Below, in pieces: positions 62,010-64,000 of a DNA stretch of 64,000 bases. The DNA lies in assembly GCF_036350515.1 (NCBI RefSeq), contig NZ_JAZDUE010000005.1, forward strand, positions 227,437 to 291,436. The letters are read 5' to 3'. The stretch is from Gordonia prachuapensis (GTDB lineage: Bacteria; Actinomycetota; Actinomycetes; Mycobacteriales; Mycobacteriaceae). Each line of letters begins with the position of its first letter. Position 1 is the stretch's first letter. A program made the position numbers and the translations under genes. The notes under the pieces are model-generated. The model was not told the DNA's origin and did no database searches. It worked only from the letters and a program-made list of their open reading frames with translations.

Positions 62010-63356
62010 GTGACTTCCCAGCGTGCGGGTACCGCAGCGGTCGACGAAGTGGTCGACATCGTCAGCCGTCTCATCCGATTCGACACCACCAACACCGGTG
62101 AGCCGGAGACCACGAAAGGCGAGGAGGAATGCGCCAAGTGGGTGGCGCAGCAACTCGAGGAGGTCGGTTACACCACGCAGTACGTCGAGTCCGGTCGGCC
62201 GGGCCGCGGCAATGTGTTCGCACGCCTGGCCGGGCCGCCGGATTCCGACCGCGGTGCACTGTTGATCCACGGCCACCTCGATGTGGTCCCCGCCGAACCC
62301 GCCGACTGGAGTGTGCACCCGTTCTCCGGGTCGGTGTCCGACGGCTACATCTGGGGTCGCGGCGCGGTCGACATGAAGGACATGGTCGGCATGGCCCTGG
62401 CGTTGGCGCGACAGTTCAAGCGGGACGGCACGGTGCCACCGCGCGAACTCGTCTTCCTGTTCACGGCCGACGAGGAGGCCGGCGGCCAATGGGGTGCGCA
62501 CTGGCTGGTGGACAATCGTCCTGACCTGTTCGGAGGGATCACCGAGGCGGTCGGCGAGGTCGGCGGGTTCTCGCTGACGGTCAATCGTCCCGACGGCGAG
62601 CAGCGCAGGTTGTATCTGGTGGAGACAGCCGAGAAGGGTTTGTCGTGGATGCGGCTGACGGCACACGCGAAGGCCGGTCACGGCTCGTTTCTGCACGACG
62701 ACAACGCGGTCACCGACGTCGCGGAGGCCGTGGCCCGGATCGGTCGTCACACGTTCCCGCTCGTGATGACCGAATCGGTGAGCGAGTTCCTCGCGGCGGT
62801 CGGGGAGGAGACCGGGCTCGACCTCCGGCCGGACGCCCCCGATCTCGACACCACGCTGTTCAAGATCGGCAACATCGCCCGCATCATCGGCGCGACGCTG
62901 CGCGACACCGCCAATCCCACCATGCTCAAGGCGGGCTACAAGGCCAACGTCATCCCGCAGAAGGCCGAGGCCGTCGTGGACTGTCGCGTGCTGCCCGGGC
63001 GGCAGGCCGCCTTCGAGAAGGAGATCGACGAACTGCTCGGGCCGAACGTCACCCGGGAGTGGATCACCCACCTCGACTCCTACGAGACGACCTTCGACGG
63101 TCACCTCGTCGATGCGATGAACGACGCGATCCTCGCCCACGACCCCCACGGCAAGACGGTGCCCTACATGCTGTCCGGTGGAACCGATGCAAAAGCCTTC
63201 GCCAAACTGGGGATTCGATGCTTCGGATTCGCGCCACTCCAGTTGCCGCCGGACCTCGATTTCGCGGCGCTCTTCCACGGCGTCGACGAGCGGGTGCCGG
63301 TGGATGCGGTGGTTTTCGGAACCAAGGTTTTCGAGCACTTCCTGATGCACAGTTGA
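62010..63356 (+). CDS. M20-family zinc peptidase (ArgE/DapE/CPG2-like)
   Basis: A 448-residue M20 metallopeptidase. The first zinc ligand motif is HGHLDVVP, with GRGAVDMKD next, then the catalytic TADEEAGG, KAGHGS in the lid or dimerisation domain, and a final SGGTDAKAF with a late His region. The family hydrolyses acyl or dipeptide bonds of small substrates; the exact substrate cannot be told from sequence. GTG 62010 has TAGGAGTGAG just upstream. Confidence 0.9.
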   Translation: MTSQRAGTAAVDEVVDIVSRLIRFDTTNTGEPETTKGEEECAKWVAQQLEEVGYTTQYVESGRPGRGNVFARLAGPPDSDRGALLIHGHLDVVPAEPADWSVHPFSGSVSDGYIWGRGAVDMKDMVGMALALARQFKRDGTVPPRELVFLFTADEEAGGQWGAHWLVDNRPDLFGGITEAVGEVGGFSLTVNRPDGEQRRLYLVETAEKGLSWMRLTAHAKAGHGSFLHDDNAVTDVAEAVARIGRHTFPLVMTESVSEFLAAVGEETGLDLRPDAPDLDTTLFKIGNIARIIGATLRDTANPTMLKAGYKANVIPQKAEAVVDCRVLPGRQAAFEKEIDELLGPNVTREWITHLDSYETTFDGHLVDAMNDAILAHDPHGKTVPYMLSGGTDAKAFAKLGIRCFGFAPLQLPPDLDFAALFHGVDERVPVDAVVFGTKVFEHFLMHS

Positions 63357-63419
63357 TCGTGAGCACCAGGTGACGAGTTGCCCCATTGAGTAGTTCACGT
63401 TCCGCGAGAAAGGTGATTC

Positions 63420-63962
63420 ATGTCGTTCAATCCGTATGAGACGCTTCCGAAGTTGCCGAGCTTCACCCTGACGTCGGAGAGCGTGACCGACGGTGCGCCG
63501 CTGCGCAATCAGCAGGTCAGCGGAGTGATGGGTGCCGGTGGCGAGGACCTCTCGCCCCAGTTGAGCTGGTCCGGGTTTCCCTCGGAGACAAAGAGTTTCG
63601 CGGTCACGGTCTACGATCCGGACGCCCCGACGGCCTCCGGCTTCTGGCACTGGGCAGTGGCCGACATCCCGGTTTCGGTGACGTCGCTTGCCGAAGGCGC
63701 AGGCGACGAGGCCGGCAGCGGCCTGCCGGACGGCGCGGTGGCGCTGACAGGCGACGCATCGATGAAGCGGTTCGTCGGTGCCGCACCGCCTCCCGGGCAC
63801 GGACCGCACCGGTACTACGTCGTGGTCCACGCGGTCGACGTCGAGTCGCTGGGTCTACCCGACGGCGCCACCCCGGCCTACCTCGGGTTCAATCTGTTCT
63901 CCCACGCGATCGCACGGGCCATACTCGTCGGCACCTATGAACAGCCGTCGGAAGACGTCTGA
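63420..63962 (+). CDS. YbhB/YbcL-type PEBP family protein
   Basis: A 180-residue phosphatidylethanolamine-binding-protein-like (Raf kinase inhibitor-like) protein. The ligand-pocket motifs YDPDAPTASGFWHW and GPHRYYVVVHAVD are both present, and the start SFNPYETLPKLPSFTLTSESV is typical of the bacterial family. The role in bacteria is not established. GAGAAAGG lies just upstream of the ATG. It stands 63 bases after the M20 gene, possibly co-transcribed. The last 38 bases of the window contain nothing I can identify. Confidence 0.9.
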   Translation: MSFNPYETLPKLPSFTLTSESVTDGAPLRNQQVSGVMGAGGEDLSPQLSWSGFPSETKSFAVTVYDPDAPTASGFWHWAVADIPVSVTSLAEGAGDEAGSGLPDGAVALTGDASMKRFVGAAPPPGHGPHRYYVVVHAVDVESLGLPDGATPAYLGFNLFSHAIARAILVGTYEQPSEDV

Positions 63963-64000
63963 GCTGGGTACATGACGGGGGTCGGGCGGCAGCGCTGCCG

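Noticed and set aside
61983..63830. 615-codon minus-strand frame opposite the M20 peptidase
   Set aside because: The M20 zinc motifs on the plus strand are intact; the opposite frame shows no family signature.

Overview
The window is high-GC actinobacterial DNA. Gene order and protein types point to a mycolic-acid-bearing member of the Mycobacteriales, most like Gordonia or Rhodococcus. The left third follows a segment known from Mycobacterium tuberculosis: NlpC/P60 (ripA/ripB type) - moxR - DUF58 - VWA - fabG1 - inhA - ferrochelatase - Rv1486c-like - NfeD - SPFH - TVP38 - mutA - mutB - meaB. The genus is an inference from gene content; no rRNA gene is present.

Layout. 1-10.3 kb: cell-wall peptidase end, MoxR/DUF58/VWA operon, FAS-II reductases fabG1 and inhA, ferrochelatase, a DUF3097 gene, and an NfeD/SPFH membrane pair. 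10.4-13.3 kb: a cobalamin riboswitch followed by the cobalt ECF importer cbiMNQO. 13.3-19.4 kb: a TVP38 membrane protein, then B12-dependent methylmalonyl-CoA mutase (mutA, mutB) with its GTPase chaperone meaB. 19.5-23.2 kb: a secreted protein of unknown role with a secretory lipase, a DUF5995 gene and a dispersed repeat. 23.2-59.3 kb: a 36-kb siderophore island. 59.3-64 kb: tandem repeats, nucleoside hydrolase, MscS channel, tRNA-Leu(GAG) with its terminator, an M20 peptidase and a PEBP-family protein.

The siderophore island holds a full 2,3-dihydroxybenzoate (DHB) pathway: isochorismate synthase, an isochorismatase without a carrier domain, the dehydrogenase, and the DHB-AMP ligase. It also holds a free-standing aryl carrier protein (ArCP) coupled to a flavin-dependent halogenase, an L-ornithine N5-monooxygenase, three NRPSs (1027, 2524 and 4376 aa), an EntS-like exporter, a lipoprotein receptor and a siderophore-interacting reductase. 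Adenylation codes read by eye give Gly (NRPS-A), a beta-amino-acid type then Thr (NRPS-B), and N5-hydroxyornithine, an unassigned residue and a Gln/basic-like residue (NRPS-C). I infer a mixed catecholate-hydroxamate siderophore whose catechol may be halogenated. Odd points are a C-(dead E)-(His-less C) cassette opening NRPS-C, two EntF-like starter C domains, and no thioesterase. Four IdeR/DtxR-like iron boxes sit at the three divergent promoter regions. One of them lies inside a 24-bp gap between two start codons, which suggests back-to-back leaderless transcripts.

All family assignments, substrate codes and operator matches were read by eye, with no database search. Domain boundaries are approximate.
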